Shown: positions 1-9,179 of the stretch, one piece after another
Position numbering within the stretch: position 1 is the first letter of the stretch
Layout of the letters: every line of letters begins with the position of its first letter
Source: Pseudomonadota bacterium
Lineage (GTDB): Bacteria > Pseudomonadota > Gammaproteobacteria > Pseudomonadales > Pseudohongiellaceae
DNA length: 46,919 nt
Direction: 5' to 3'
Assembly: GCA_027592275.1 (NCBI GenBank)
Contig: JAQCKF010000024.1
Location: 1-46,919 of the forward strand
Program-made: the position numbers and the translations under genes
Notes under the pieces: model-generated
Databases searched by the model: none
The model's input: only the letters and a program-made list of their open reading frames with translations
What the model was told of the DNA's origin: nothing

Positions 1-132
1 TCTCCATCCTGTTAGATTAACTGGAAATCTCATCGTGGTCATGGTTCTAAAAATGGGGGATAGGTCACCCTCAATCATCATGAACACGGCCACTACCGTG
101 CCAACCAGCGAAAGCTGGATTGTCAGCAGCAA
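1..132 (-). CDS. Partial open frame running off the left edge, unrecognised
   Basis: On the minus strand a frame opens at a TTG at 132, just after a TAG stop, and stays open for 44 codons to the window edge. The first 20 or so residues are hydrophobic (LLLTIQLSLVGTVVAVFMMI), so it could be the signal anchor of a membrane protein whose body lies outside. An ATG at 81 is an alternative start. No family is recognised, and a chance open frame of this length is possible. Confidence 0.22.
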   Translation of the reverse strand, partial: MLLTIQLSLVGTVVAVFMMIEGDLSPIFRTMTTMRFPVNLTGWR

Positions 133-429
133 CTATCTTTTTAGCAATTTCACTTAGAAACCCCTATATCATTTACTGACCATAACCGTGCGAGGATTCT
201 AACGACTATTCTCTTAGCCATACAGTGGTTTTCAGAGAAAATAAGCCTTTTCTGATTCTCATGAATAGTTAAACTCCTCAAGTAGACTAAAATTTGCAAC
301 GCGGCTTCCCATTTTTTTGTTAATCTATGTTGCATAACACAATATCAATGTCTGGAGCAGATTCTCCTTTCAGCGAATATCAAGCTAATCAAGTGACCGG
401 CACCTAGACGTTCCGGCGGGACAGAAAAA
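133..429. other. Intergenic region upstream of glmS
   Basis: This stretch holds no convincing gene on either strand. A 61-codon minus-strand frame at 150-335 has no family resemblance and reads like chance. The part nearest glmS is AT-rich (about 310-350) and is the likely promoter region, but no clean -35/-10 pair stands out. There is no sign of the glmS ribozyme core known from Gram-positive bacteria. Confidence 0.4.
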
Positions 430-2265
430 ATGTGTGGAATAGTGGGCGCAATCGCGGAACGGGAAGTTAGTCAAATCTTACTTGAAGGTCTAAAGCGACT
501 GGAATACCGAGGCTATGATTCAGCTGGAATAGCTCTTTTAAACGAGCCTCAGAAAAAAGTAGTAACCCTGAAGAGCGCTGGTAAAGTTGATGTGCTGGTA
601 CAATCAGCAAAGAAAAAATCGCTTCGAGGGCATGTTGGAATTGCTCATACTCGCTGGGCAACTCACGGTAAACCAACAAAAATCAATGCTCATCCTCACT
701 GCAGTGATAAGCAAATCGCGGTAGTCCATAATGGCATAATAGAAAACTATGAGCGTCTACGAGCAATGCTAGTCGAGAAAGGCTACAAGTTCGTCAGTCA
801 AACTGACAGCGAGACCATAGTTCATTTAATCCATTTTGAAAGAAAAGGAGGCAAAGTATCTTTACTTTCTGCAGTGCAAAAGGCGGTAAAACAATTTGAC
901 GGAGCCTATGGCATTTGTGTTGCGGATGCCTCTGAGCCCGACAAGCTAATTGTAGCTCGTTCCGGAAGCCCCCTCGTTATAGGGGTAGGTATAGGAGAAA
1001 ATTTTGTCGCCTCAGACCCTCTTGCGCTCGGTCAGGTGACAGATCGATTTATCTATCTGGAGGAAGGTGACATTGCTCAAGTCACTCTTCATAGTATTGA
1101 TATATGGAACGGTAAACGCAAGGTTAAACGCCCTGTGAGCATGGTTAAGAGCAGTCGTAACGATACGGACAAAGGCAAGTACCGACACTACATGCTGAAG
1201 GAGATTTATGAACAGCCTCAGGTTATTCGAGATACCCTTGATGGCAGGATCGCTGGAAACAAGGTATTGGAAAACGCATTCGGAGTAAAAGCTCCTGCTG
1301 TTTTCGACAAGGTTAAGCATGTGCAAATAGTGGCATGTGGCACCAGCTTTCATGCTGGACATGTAGCCAAATATTGGCTCGAATCGATTGCACGAATCCC
1401 TTGCTCGGCGGATATTGCGAGCGATTACCGTTATCGCGATATCATCGTCCCCGAAGGCACTTTGTTTATAACTGTTTCTCAATCTGGGGAAACTGCTGAC
1501 ACACTAGCCGCATTAAGGTTTGCCAAGAAGCTTTCCTATGTCGGCTACCTCGCCATATGCAATGTGGCAACAAGCTCCCTGATAAGAGAATCAGACTTCG
1601 GCATTCTTACTATGGCAGGACAGGAAATTGGTGTAGCTTCGACTAAAGCCTTCACTACCCAGCTTACTTTGTTGCTCATTCTAACTATCGTTTTAGCGAG
1701 ACGTACCGGGCTCAAGCCCAAGGCCGAAGCTGATTTGGTGAGAAAACTGGATGGACTACCCGCGTTGATAAAGTCTGTTCTTAAACTCGACAACGAAATC
1801 AAGAAATTGTCGCGTCAATTTTCAGACAAACACAATTGCTTATTTCTCGGGCGCGGTATTCAGTACCCAATCGCGAAAGAGGGTGCGCTAAAACTAAAGG
1901 AAATTTCCTATATACATGCCGAAGCCTACCCTTCGGGAGAGCTCAAGCACGGCCCTCTCGCATTAGTAGATGAAAACATGCCGGTAATCGCTGTCGCCCC
2001 AAATGACGATCTAATTGAAAAGCTGCGGGCAAATCTGGCGGAAGTCAGCGCCAGAGGTGGAAAGCTCTATGTTTTCGCTGATGAAAGCGTTCACTTCCAA
2101 GGCGATAAAAACTGCAAGGTTATTCACGTTCCCAAATCGCCGAACGTCCTCAATCCTATTGTGTTCACCATTCCACTGCAGTTGCTCTCGTATCACGTTG
2201 CCGTAGTCAAGGGCACTGATGTTGACCAGCCGCGTAATTTGGCTAAGTCCGTGACTGTGGAATAA
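430..2265 (+). CDS. glmS: Glutamine-fructose-6-phosphate aminotransferase (isomerizing)
   Basis: GlmS makes glucosamine-6-phosphate from fructose-6-phosphate and glutamine, the first committed step towards UDP-GlcNAc for peptidoglycan and LPS; it is cytoplasmic. The protein is 611 residues, close to the usual 609. It begins MCGIVGA, so Cys2 becomes the N-terminal nucleophile of the class II glutaminase domain (about 1-220), which also shows HTRWATHG (73-80) and NGIIENY (from 101). Two SIS sugar-isomerase domains follow, with SQSGETADT and the GRGIQYPIAKEGALKLKEIS stretch near the C-terminus, and the end is PRNLAKSVTVE as in the family. It stands alone here, without the glmU often seen upstream. 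Confidence 0.98.
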   Translation: MCGIVGAIAEREVSQILLEGLKRLEYRGYDSAGIALLNEPQKKVVTLKSAGKVDVLVQSAKKKSLRGHVGIAHTRWATHGKPTKINAHPHCSDKQIAVVHNGIIENYERLRAMLVEKGYKFVSQTDSETIVHLIHFERKGGKVSLLSAVQKAVKQFDGAYGICVADASEPDKLIVARSGSPLVIGVGIGENFVASDPLALGQVTDRFIYLEEGDIAQVTLHSIDIWNGKRKVKRPVSMVKSSRNDTDKGKYRHYMLKEIYEQPQVIRDTLDGRIAGNKVLENAFGVKAPAVFDKVKHVQIVACGTSFHAGHVAKYWLESIARIPCSADIASDYRYRDIIVPEGTLFITVSQSGETADTLAALRFAKKLSYVGYLAICNVATSSLIRESDFGILTMAGQEIGVASTKAFTTQLTLLLILTIVLARRTGLKPKAEADLVRKLDGLPALIKSVLKLDNEIKKLSRQFSDKHNCLFLGRGIQYPIAKEGALKLKEISYIHAEAYPSGELKHGPLALVDENMPVIAVAPNDDLIEKLRANLAEVSARGGKLYVFADESVHFQGDKNCKVIHVPKSPNVLNPIVFTIPLQLLSYHVAVVKGTDVDQPRNLAKSVTVE

Positions 2266-2401
2266 ATCCTTCTTCTAGCCCTTCAATTTGGCTTTAAGCT
2301 AGGGTAAGCAATGCCGACACTCGATAAAAGGAGACAGATTTATTTTAGTTACAAGAGTCAGCGCTCAAACATTGTGTTAGACACTAACGTCTCTAACTCA
2401 A

Positions 2402-3319
2402 TCAGAGATAGCGATCTGCAAGCTCTATCCAGATTGGTATCACGAAGAACGCCGCAAGAGTTTGCACGGTAATTATGTTCGCCATGAGGCTCTCGTTACC
2501 GCCGAGTTGTCTGGCGAGGATATAGGCCGAGGGTGGTGCGGGCAGGGCTGTAAGCAGTAACAAGATTACCGCTACCAAATTTGGTGTCTCAAATATCATG
2601 CAAGCGACCAGCACCAAACCGGGAAGCACAGCGAGCTTATTGATCACTGCCACCAACAACTGCCAACTCTGCTCGCCCAAGGCAACGAAACGTATTCCTG
2701 CTCCAACCGCGAGAAGCCCTATAGGCAGTGCAGGCTGACTAAGTATCTCCAGCACGGATTCGGCAAGAGACGGGATGTCGAAGCCTGTGTAGCTGATAGC
2801 TATGCCCGCGAGGCAGGCCAACACTAGGGGATTCGTCACTACCGAATTGATGACACGACTAAGTCTCTTCGTGCCACCTTCGCCACCTCCGCTCAACGAT
2901 ACCACGCACAAAACGTTTACGAGAGGTATATAGACAGCGAGACAGAGCGCCGCAGTTATCAAACCGCGGTCACCATAGAGAACATCTATACAGGCCAGCC
3001 CGATATAAGTATTGAATCGAATGCTGCCTTGATAGACTGAGCTCAGGGAGGCTGCGTCACTGCTGACGAGTTTACGTAAAGACAATATGAGCACAGTGAT
3101 AACGAACAGCGCTAGCCCGATGACCTTGCTGATATCACCTATGTCTTCCCAATCAAAATTTGAAGCCGAAAGGCGTAAAACCAACAGGGCCGGAAAGAAT
3201 ACATAGTAGGTGAGTCGTTCCAATTCCGACCACACGGCCTGACTAGATACCAGTGTGCGACTGATCAAGAAACCCAGCAGGATAATGGCAAAGATGGGTG
3301 TTAGCGCGCTTAAAATCAT
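2402..3319 (-). CDS. AEC-family (auxin efflux carrier-like) permease
   Basis: A 305-residue very hydrophobic protein with about ten predicted membrane segments in the 5+5 arrangement typical of bacterial AEC transporters. It opens MILSALTPIFAIILLGFL, the usual AEC first helix, and has the conserved VVTNPLVLACLAGI and PALPIGLLAVGAG stretches in the second half. Bacterial AEC members export or exchange small organic acids such as malate or malonate; the substrate cannot be told from sequence. It converges on glmS and is divergent from the LysE-type exporter. The 266 bp between 3320 and 3585 holds no further gene that I can support. Confidence 0.85.
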   Translation of the reverse strand: MILSALTPIFAIILLGFLISRTLVSSQAVWSELERLTYYVFFPALLVLRLSASNFDWEDIGDISKVIGLALFVITVLILSLRKLVSSDAASLSSVYQGSIRFNTYIGLACIDVLYGDRGLITAALCLAVYIPLVNVLCVVSLSGGGEGGTKRLSRVINSVVTNPLVLACLAGIAISYTGFDIPSLAESVLEILSQPALPIGLLAVGAGIRFVALGEQSWQLLVAVINKLAVLPGLVLVACMIFETPNLVAVILLLLTALPAPPSAYILARQLGGNESLMANIITVQTLAAFFVIPIWIELADRYL

Positions 3320-3585
3320 GGCGGCATACTAGCGTCACCTGCCTTGCAATACCACCCTCTTCTTCGCGAGGTAAACTCCGACGAATAGCGAGTGGCTTGA
3401 CAAAATTTGGGGCCTCGGAGATACTTCCTGCCAATCTAATAAAGGCCTATCTACCAAGGCCAATAAAAACACCTCGAAAAAAACTAATCAGTGCTGCCGC
3501 AGGAACGCGATTTCTTCTGGCTCGCCTACCTGTTACGTCTTTAATACTAATAGCTAAAACCAACAATCAAATTTGAAGCATCACT

Positions 3586-4197
3586 ATGGAATATCTAGCA
3601 ATCATCGCCTTCGCCATCACCACTTGTGTGACACCCGGCCCTAACAACGCCATGATCATGGCATCAGGCTTAAACTATGGCATTCGGCGCAGCATGCCGC
3701 ATTATCTGGGCATCATTCTTGGTTTTCCTGCTATGGTACTCGCCGTCGGCCTAGGCATCGCACAGTTATTCGAGGTGTACCCAGTGATGCATCTAGTGTT
3801 GAAGATTGCTGGTGCCGCCTATCTCAGCTACCTAGCCTACAAAATTGCTACCGCGCCGGTGTCTGCTTCAAGCGAAGCTGAGGGAAAACCGTTTAGTTTT
3901 ATTCAGGCCGCCGCGTTCCAGTGGGTCAATCCGAAAGCCTGGGTCTTGGCGGTGGGAGCCACCGTCACCTATACAACCCTCGGCGATGGCTATGTCTTGC
4001 AGGTACTCACGATCGGACTAATCTTCCTGATCTTTGGAGCACCTTGCATTATGCTCTGGTTGTGGGGTGGCGCTTCGCTTAAGACACTCATGCGAAATCC
4101 TAACACTGTGCGGATCTTCAACATCAGCATGGCCGTTCTACTCATTAGTTCTTTGGTACCCGTATTCATCGAACTCTATCAGCAGATCATGGTCTGA
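3586..4197 (+). CDS. LysE/RhtB-family amino acid exporter
   Basis: A 203-residue inner-membrane protein with about six helices, the normal size for LysE/RhtB exporters. The N-terminal signature CVTPGPNNAMIMASGLNYG is the conserved family motif after the first helix, and AFQWVNPKAWVLAVGA matches the mid-protein conserved stretch. Family members export amino acids such as lysine, threonine or homoserine lactone-like compounds; the substrate is unknown here. A YciI protein follows on the same strand after 86 bp, so the two may be co-transcribed. Confidence 0.9.
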   Translation: MEYLAIIAFAITTCVTPGPNNAMIMASGLNYGIRRSMPHYLGIILGFPAMVLAVGLGIAQLFEVYPVMHLVLKIAGAAYLSYLAYKIATAPVSASSEAEGKPFSFIQAAAFQWVNPKAWVLAVGATVTYTTLGDGYVLQVLTIGLIFLIFGAPCIMLWLWGGASLKTLMRNPNTVRIFNISMAVLLISSLVPVFIELYQQIMV

Positions 4198-4283
4198 GCT
4201 AAATACCTGAGCCGATCAAGAGACACTGCGTATTTTGCCCCATCGTGAGATAATCCCGACACTTCAAACAAGGATAAAATACT

Positions 4284-4571
4284 ATGCAATTTTTGGTTAC
4301 CGCCTATGACGGCAAAGATGATGGTGCGCTGGATAGACGCATGTCTGTGCGTGAGGCACACATCAACGGAGCCAATCAGCTCAAGGAAGCGGGACATTTG
4401 ATAGCGGGAGGTGCAATTCTCGACGAAGCAGAGCGGATGATTGGTTCTACGATGTTTGTGGAGTTTGACTCCAAAGCTGAGCTAGACCAATGGCTAGCTA
4501 GCGATCCCTATGTAACAGGTAACGTCTGGCAGGACATCAGCGTTCTGCCGATTCGCTTAGCGATCAAATAA
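4284..4571 (+). CDS. YciI family protein
   Basis: A 95-residue protein of the YciI/YCII fold (ferredoxin-like dimer). It begins MQFLVTAYDGKDDGALDRR and contains the family pattern REAHINGANQLKEAGHLIAGGAIL and a C-terminal FDSKAELDQWLASDPYVTGNVW. The invariant histidine of REAH and the Asp of ASDP are present. An AGGA ribosome binding site lies 8 nt before the ATG. YciI proteins are small cytoplasmic proteins that may act on organic substrates through the His-Asp pair; no physiological role is established. Its stop is 2 bp from the end of the convergent hydrolase gene. Confidence 0.9.
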   Translation: MQFLVTAYDGKDDGALDRRMSVREAHINGANQLKEAGHLIAGGAILDEAERMIGSTMFVEFDSKAELDQWLASDPYVTGNVWQDISVLPIRLAIK

Positions 4572-4572
4572 C

Positions 4573-5874
4573 TCATTCGCCGGGCTGGAGTCGCTCGAGC
4601 TTGAGCCCAATTGCCGTATTGGGGCCGAAGCCTTTCCAATAGGTATGATCATCGTTCTGCTGGCCTCGAGTGACCGAATACACGGCGTCGGCGCCATCAG
4701 GGATGACATCAAGATAGGATTCGCGGCCTTCGATCTGCTTGAGATAGTGATCGAAATAGACCGTAGCAAAATGGTCCATGATGTTATTCATGCGCGTGTT
4801 GTCCCAAACCGGGTCGGTGTAGTGACTCGCACCTGTTGTATCTTCGGCGTTCAGTAATTCAACTGGCACTGGATAGGGTGCTCCAGCATTGTGACCTGCA
4901 TTCTTGTAGGTTAATAGATAACGATCACTGTTTACCGCGCCCTCATAGATTGCCCGCACTCCCGTCTCGTAACCCGCAACAGTATCGTTATCGCCAGCTA
5001 GATAAAATGTAGGCACATCGATGCCTGCGAGGTCTTCGGAACGCCAAAATCCAGAGGCCATGCCCCAGGGTGCGATTGCGAAACCTACCTTGATACGCGG
5101 ATCGAGGTTAGATCGGTAATCTGGGTTACCGGTAGCATGTTGATTGAGAAGCTCATTCGGCGGCGCCATTAAAGATCCGACTATCTCATCGCTGTATCCG
5201 CCACCTAGATTGTTCACCAGGCCGTAGCCACCCATCGAATAGCCGACAACACCGGTAGTCTCAGCATCAAGCAATCCGTTAAGGAAGCTACCTGAATCAT
5301 TTGAAAGATTGTCTAGAGTATCAAGCACGAAGCGCTGATCCAGAGGACGATTGTAAAGGGTGCTCTGAAAGGCTTGCTGGTCATCGTAGGTGCTATCGGT
5401 GTGGTCGATAGAGGCTACAACGTAGCCCTTGCTCGCAAGATTTTCACCGAGGTGACTGATCAGGAAGCGATTGCCAGGGTAGCCGTGAGAGATGATAACC
5501 AAAGGATAGCGTGCATCGGCAATGCTGGGCTGCGCATCTCGAACCGCAGTTCCGGCAAGAGTTGCAGTAATTGCTGGATTGCGCGTTATCGCCTGATACT
5601 CACCGCCTGGTTCTTGGCCTGCCGCTAGCTCGGCTGGATACCATATCTCAACCGTAAGACTTCTATCGTAGATAGCATTCTCGCCGCCGCGATCTGTATT
5701 CAAGATATCGATTCTATCGGGGTCGACAAATTCCAACGTCCGAACACCAATATCGTAATCACCGAAGCTCGCCAATTCTGGCGCATCAGGCCGTACTGTA
5801 TCGATTCGATTTTCTTGAGCTACCAAGCTGGAAGCCATACTCATTAACAATGCCACTACACCGAAGAGCCTCAT
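4573..5874 (-). CDS. Exported alpha/beta hydrolase (PAF-acetylhydrolase/dienelactone hydrolase-like)
   Basis: A serine hydrolase with a signal peptide (MRLFGVVALLMSMASSLVAQ), so it probably acts in the periplasm or outside. I chose the ATG at 5874 because CAGGA sits 8 nt upstream; a longer frame from a TTG at 5901 adds only nine residues before the signal. The mature protein shows an oxyanion-loop motif SHGYPGNRF, the nucleophile elbow GYSMGGYG, a likely acid in AGDNDTVAGYE, and the catalytic histidine in NAGHNAGAP. The length of 433 residues fits predicted dienelactone or PAF-AH-like lipases. It lies 50 bp downstream of the RND permease on the same strand and could be the last gene of that transcript. 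Confidence 0.85.
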   Translation of the reverse strand: MRLFGVVALLMSMASSLVAQENRIDTVRPDAPELASFGDYDIGVRTLEFVDPDRIDILNTDRGGENAIYDRSLTVEIWYPAELAAGQEPGGEYQAITRNPAITATLAGTAVRDAQPSIADARYPLVIISHGYPGNRFLISHLGENLASKGYVVASIDHTDSTYDDQQAFQSTLYNRPLDQRFVLDTLDNLSNDSGSFLNGLLDAETTGVVGYSMGGYGLVNNLGGGYSDEIVGSLMAPPNELLNQHATGNPDYRSNLDPRIKVGFAIAPWGMASGFWRSEDLAGIDVPTFYLAGDNDTVAGYETGVRAIYEGAVNSDRYLLTYKNAGHNAGAPYPVPVELLNAEDTTGASHYTDPVWDNTRMNNIMDHFATVYFDHYLKQIEGRESYLDVIPDGADAVYSVTRGQQNDDHTYWKGFGPNTAIGLKLERLQPGE

Positions 5875-5924
5875 ACCAATAGTCCTGTTATATACCACCA
5901 AGCGATTCCCGCATTATGAATCGC

Positions 5925-8900
5925 CTAGTGTTCATATGCCAGCTCTCGCTCCTGCGCTGTATCGGTATGTCCTGTGAAGTCATGCAGTATCACATACAGA
6001 CTAGGCACCAAGAACAGGGTTATCACCGTGGCGAAGAGCACGCCGAATGATAGCGAAATAGCCATCGGCACGACAAAGAAAGTTGCTGGGCTTGCGGTAA
6101 CTATAAGCGGCACCAGTCCAGTAAATGTAGTCACTGACGTTAGAAAGATCGGTCTAAAACGCATCATACCTGCAGTGGATACCGCCTCGACCATGCCCAT
6201 GCCTTCATCGCGCAAACGATTGATGGAAACCACCAACACGAGGCTTGCGTTAACCACCACCCCGCTTAAGGCGATGATGCCGAGAAGCGAAAAGAATACC
6301 AAGTCGGCACCCATGATGAAGTGCCCAACGATCGCACCGATAGCACCGAAGGGAATCACGCTCATGATGATCAGAGGCTGGGTGTAAGACTTCAGTGGTA
6401 TCGCAAGCAAAGCGTAGATAACCATCATCGCCAAAGGAAAAGTAGAGAATAGATCTGTCAGCGAATCCGTTCGTTGCTCACCTTCACCACCAACTCTCAG
6501 CTCTATATCCATATCTCGCGCCCATTCATCCTGATATTTAGCGAGTATTTCACGACTTATTTCTTCCGGCTTCACGGTGCTGCGATCGATATCACCGCGC
6601 ACTGTAATCACACGGCGACCATCCTGCCTGTTGATGTTGGAGTAACTATTGCCTAAGGAAAAATCGGCAATACTTAGGAATGGAACCTCAGCACCACTAG
6701 GCGTTCTGATGAGCAAGTCTTCAAGATTACCCAGCGACTGACGCTCATCTTCTGGATAACGTACAATGACACGGATATCGTCGGAGCCACGCTGTATGCG
6801 CTGCGACTCGGCACCGTAGAATGCTTGGCGCACCTGTGTGGCCACATCATTAAGTGTGAGCCCAAGTGTCTTACCACGTTCCAGTATCTGAATCTGCACC
6901 TCCTGCTTACCTGCGCGGAAGGAGTCTAAAATATCGAACACACCCGGGTAGCGAGCCAGCTCTTCGCGCAACTGGGTCGCGGCGATCTTCAAGTTTTCTT
7001 CGTCGCGGCCTTCGAGGCGATAGTTAATCGCATCGCCCGCGGAGAATGCATCTGAGACAAAGGTTAGCTCCAGTGCATCCGGAATGGTCCCCACCTTCTC
7101 ACGCCATCTGTCGCGAATCTCGGCCGAGCTAATTTCTCCTCGATCGAAGAAAGGAGCCAGGTATAACACGACCTCAGCCACCTCACTGCTACCTGAATTT
7201 CGATTGCCACCGCCGCCGGGACCTCCGCGCGGTGCGCGCCCACCCACAATAGTTAACACACTAGCGACTACGCTCTGGGTCGATTCAGGAGCGGCTCCAC
7301 TGGCTTTTAGGGCTGTCAGCTCTTCCTCCAACTCGGCGCTTAGTTCTAATGCCTTATCTTCGATAATGCTAATCGCATCTTCGGTGATATAGCCCGGCAC
7401 ACCGACTGGCATGACCACCGTACCCCAGACTGTGTCACCCTCGACAGATGGCATGAACTGAAAAAGAACCCGACCGGAAAACATCAGAGCAACAGTTATG
7501 ATGATCACACCAGTTGCAGTTGCCCAAGCAGCATAGCGATACTTAAGCACTTTCTTCAGTGCCCGCTGGTACCCATGAGTAGCGAAGTACTCCATGCCAC
7601 CCGCTATCTTGCCTTGAAAATTCTGCCAGGCATTGACTAAGTAAGTACCCTCAAAAAGATACCCCTTCGTCTTTCTATGAGCGAGGTGTCCGGGCAATAT
7701 CAACTGCGATTCGAGCAAACTCGCTATCAGGCAGAACACTACGACCCCGCCTATAGCATTGAAGAATGCTCCCATCTGCCCGCCCAATAGTAGTATGGGC
7801 AAGAAGGCGGCGATCGTGGTAAGTACACCGAAGATAACAGGAACTGAGACTTCCAACGTACCCTCTATTGCGGCCTCCTGGGGAGAGTAACCCTTGCGTT
7901 CGTAAGCGTGTATTCGCTCACCGACAACGATTGCATCATCCACGATGATACCGAGCACGAGGATAAACCCCATTACTGTCAGCGAGCTAATTGTCAGACC
8001 AACAGTCGGGAAGAGAGCCAACGCGCCAGCAATGGCAATCGGTATGCCCGCGGCTACCCATATAGCAAGTTTAAAGCGCAAAAAGAGTGCGAGGATAATA
8101 AGGACGAAAACCAGGCCCGTGTAGGCGTTCTTGGCGACGGTGCCAATTCTCTCCTGCGTCGAGACAGCCGAGTCGGTAATCACATTTAGCGTCATGCCCT
8201 CGGGCAAATCAAAGTCGGCCGATGCCATCCAACTACGAATCGATCTCGCCGCACTTACAATGTCTTCATCGCCTACTCGCAGCACATCGATAATCGCGGA
8301 GTTGACGCCGTTCAAGCGCGCATCTAGATAGCCTTCCTCGAAGCCATCGTTTACCGTCGCAATCTGACCCAGTCTAAGCTGGGTCCCGTCCGGATAGGAC
8401 TGCACAACGATGTTCTCGTATTCGTCACCGCTGTAAACCTGACCTTTAGTTCGCAGGAGAATTTCGCCAGAAGCCGTTCGAATAGTTCCACCGGGCATAT
8501 CCAGAGAAGCCCGATCAATCGCGCGTGAGATCTGATCGAGAGTAAGACCGTATTGTCGAAGCGTGAATTCAGAAACCTCTATCGATATCTCGAAAGGACG
8601 TATGTATTCGATATTAACCGAGGAGATGCCATCAATATCAACCAAGTCGTTCCGAATCTCTTCGGCAATCAACTTAAGGTTGCTGTCATCGGTGTTGGAC
8701 GTTAGCGCCATGGTCATAACGTTGCCGCTAGCGCTAAATGCCCTAACAATAGGCTTCTCTGTTTCGATCGGGAATGTAGTAACGGCGTCGACCTTGCCTT
8801 TCACATCATTCAATACTCGATTCAGATCCGCACCACTCGTCAATTCTAATGTCGCATCGCAGCCGCCTTCGCGAGCCGTGCTGGTAAGGCGTTCGATATC

Positions 8901-9128
8901 CTCCGCACCATCTAGGGCCTCTTCTATTCGCAGGCAAACCGCTGACTCTGACTCTGCTGGCGTTGCACCCAAATAAGCAACGTTGACCTGAATCATACCG
9001 AAATCGATGTCGGGGAACTCTTCCTGATTCAAACTGAAATAGGAAATTGCCCCGCTCGCCAAAAAGATCATCATCATCAGATTGGTGGCGACTGGGTTCT
9101 TAATAAACCATGTTATCGGAGTTCTCAA
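5925..9128 (-). CDS. Efflux RND transporter permease (HAE-type)
   Basis: A 1067-residue inner-membrane proton-driven exporter of the RND superfamily, of typical length. The start MRTPITWFIKNPVATNLMM is characteristic. The fourth-helix pair of acidic residues is in GIIVDDAIVVGERI, and the second-half motif GVVVNASLVLVVSINRL matches TM10-11. The two periplasmic loops are present; the first-half/second-half linker region contains a Gly/Arg-rich stretch (about GGRAPRGGPGGGGNR). The start codon is TTG, preceded by AGAGG about 7 nt upstream, so initiation there is well supported. It is preceded by its membrane-fusion partner (9180-10343). No outer-membrane TolC-like gene is in the window. The substrate is unknown. 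Confidence 0.95.
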   Translation of the reverse strand: MRTPITWFIKNPVATNLMMMIFLASGAISYFSLNQEEFPDIDFGMIQVNVAYLGATPAESESAVCLRIEEALDGAEDIERLTSTAREGGCDATLELTSGADLNRVLNDVKGKVDAVTTFPIETEKPIVRAFSASGNVMTMALTSNTDDSNLKLIAEEIRNDLVDIDGISSVNIEYIRPFEISIEVSEFTLRQYGLTLDQISRAIDRASLDMPGGTIRTASGEILLRTKGQVYSGDEYENIVVQSYPDGTQLRLGQIATVNDGFEEGYLDARLNGVNSAIIDVLRVGDEDIVSAARSIRSWMASADFDLPEGMTLNVITDSAVSTQERIGTVAKNAYTGLVFVLIILALFLRFKLAIWVAAGIPIAIAGALALFPTVGLTISSLTVMGFILVLGIIVDDAIVVGERIHAYERKGYSPQEAAIEGTLEVSVPVIFGVLTTIAAFLPILLLGGQMGAFFNAIGGVVVFCLIASLLESQLILPGHLAHRKTKGYLFEGTYLVNAWQNFQGKIAGGMEYFATHGYQRALKKVLKYRYAAWATATGVIIITVALMFSGRVLFQFMPSVEGDTVWGTVVMPVGVPGYITEDAISIIEDKALELSAELEEELTALKASGAAPESTQSVVASVLTIVGGRAPRGGPGGGGNRNSGSSEVAEVVLYLAPFFDRGEISSAEIRDRWREKVGTIPDALELTFVSDAFSAGDAINYRLEGRDEENLKIAATQLREELARYPGVFDILDSFRAGKQEVQIQILERGKTLGLTLNDVATQVRQAFYGAESQRIQRGSDDIRVIVRYPEDERQSLGNLEDLLIRTPSGAEVPFLSIADFSLGNSYSNINRQDGRRVITVRGDIDRSTVKPEEISREILAKYQDEWARDMDIELRVGGEGEQRTDSLTDLFSTFPLAMMVIYALLAIPLKSYTQPLIIMSVIPFGAIGAIVGHFIMGADLVFFSLLGIIALSGVVVNASLVLVVSINRLRDEGMGMVEAVSTAGMMRFRPIFLTSVTTFTGLVPLIVTASPATFFVVPMAISLSFGVLFATVITLFLVPSLYVILHDFTGHTDTAQERELAYEH

Positions 9129-9179
9129 AGTTAACCTCTATCTCAAAAATGCTGCTGCCGAAGGAAACGGAATCACTTA

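Noticed and set aside
1012..1482. 156-codon minus-strand frame inside glmS
   Set aside because: glmS is certain on the other strand; the translated product matches nothing.
2266..2401. Possible terminator (CTAGC/GCTAG) between glmS and the AEC gene
   Set aside because: The stem is only 5 bp with a long loop and no T-tract.
3298..3576. 92-codon plus-strand frame before the LysE gene
   Set aside because: Basic, low-information translation that overlaps the start of the AEC gene; no family resemblance.
5974..6387. 137-codon plus-strand frame inside the RND permease
   Set aside because: It is antisense to a clear RND coding region and is low in complexity of composition (Thr/Ile/Met-rich shadow).
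8563..8976. 137-codon plus-strand frame inside the RND permease
   Set aside because: Antisense shadow of a well-supported gene, with no family resemblance.
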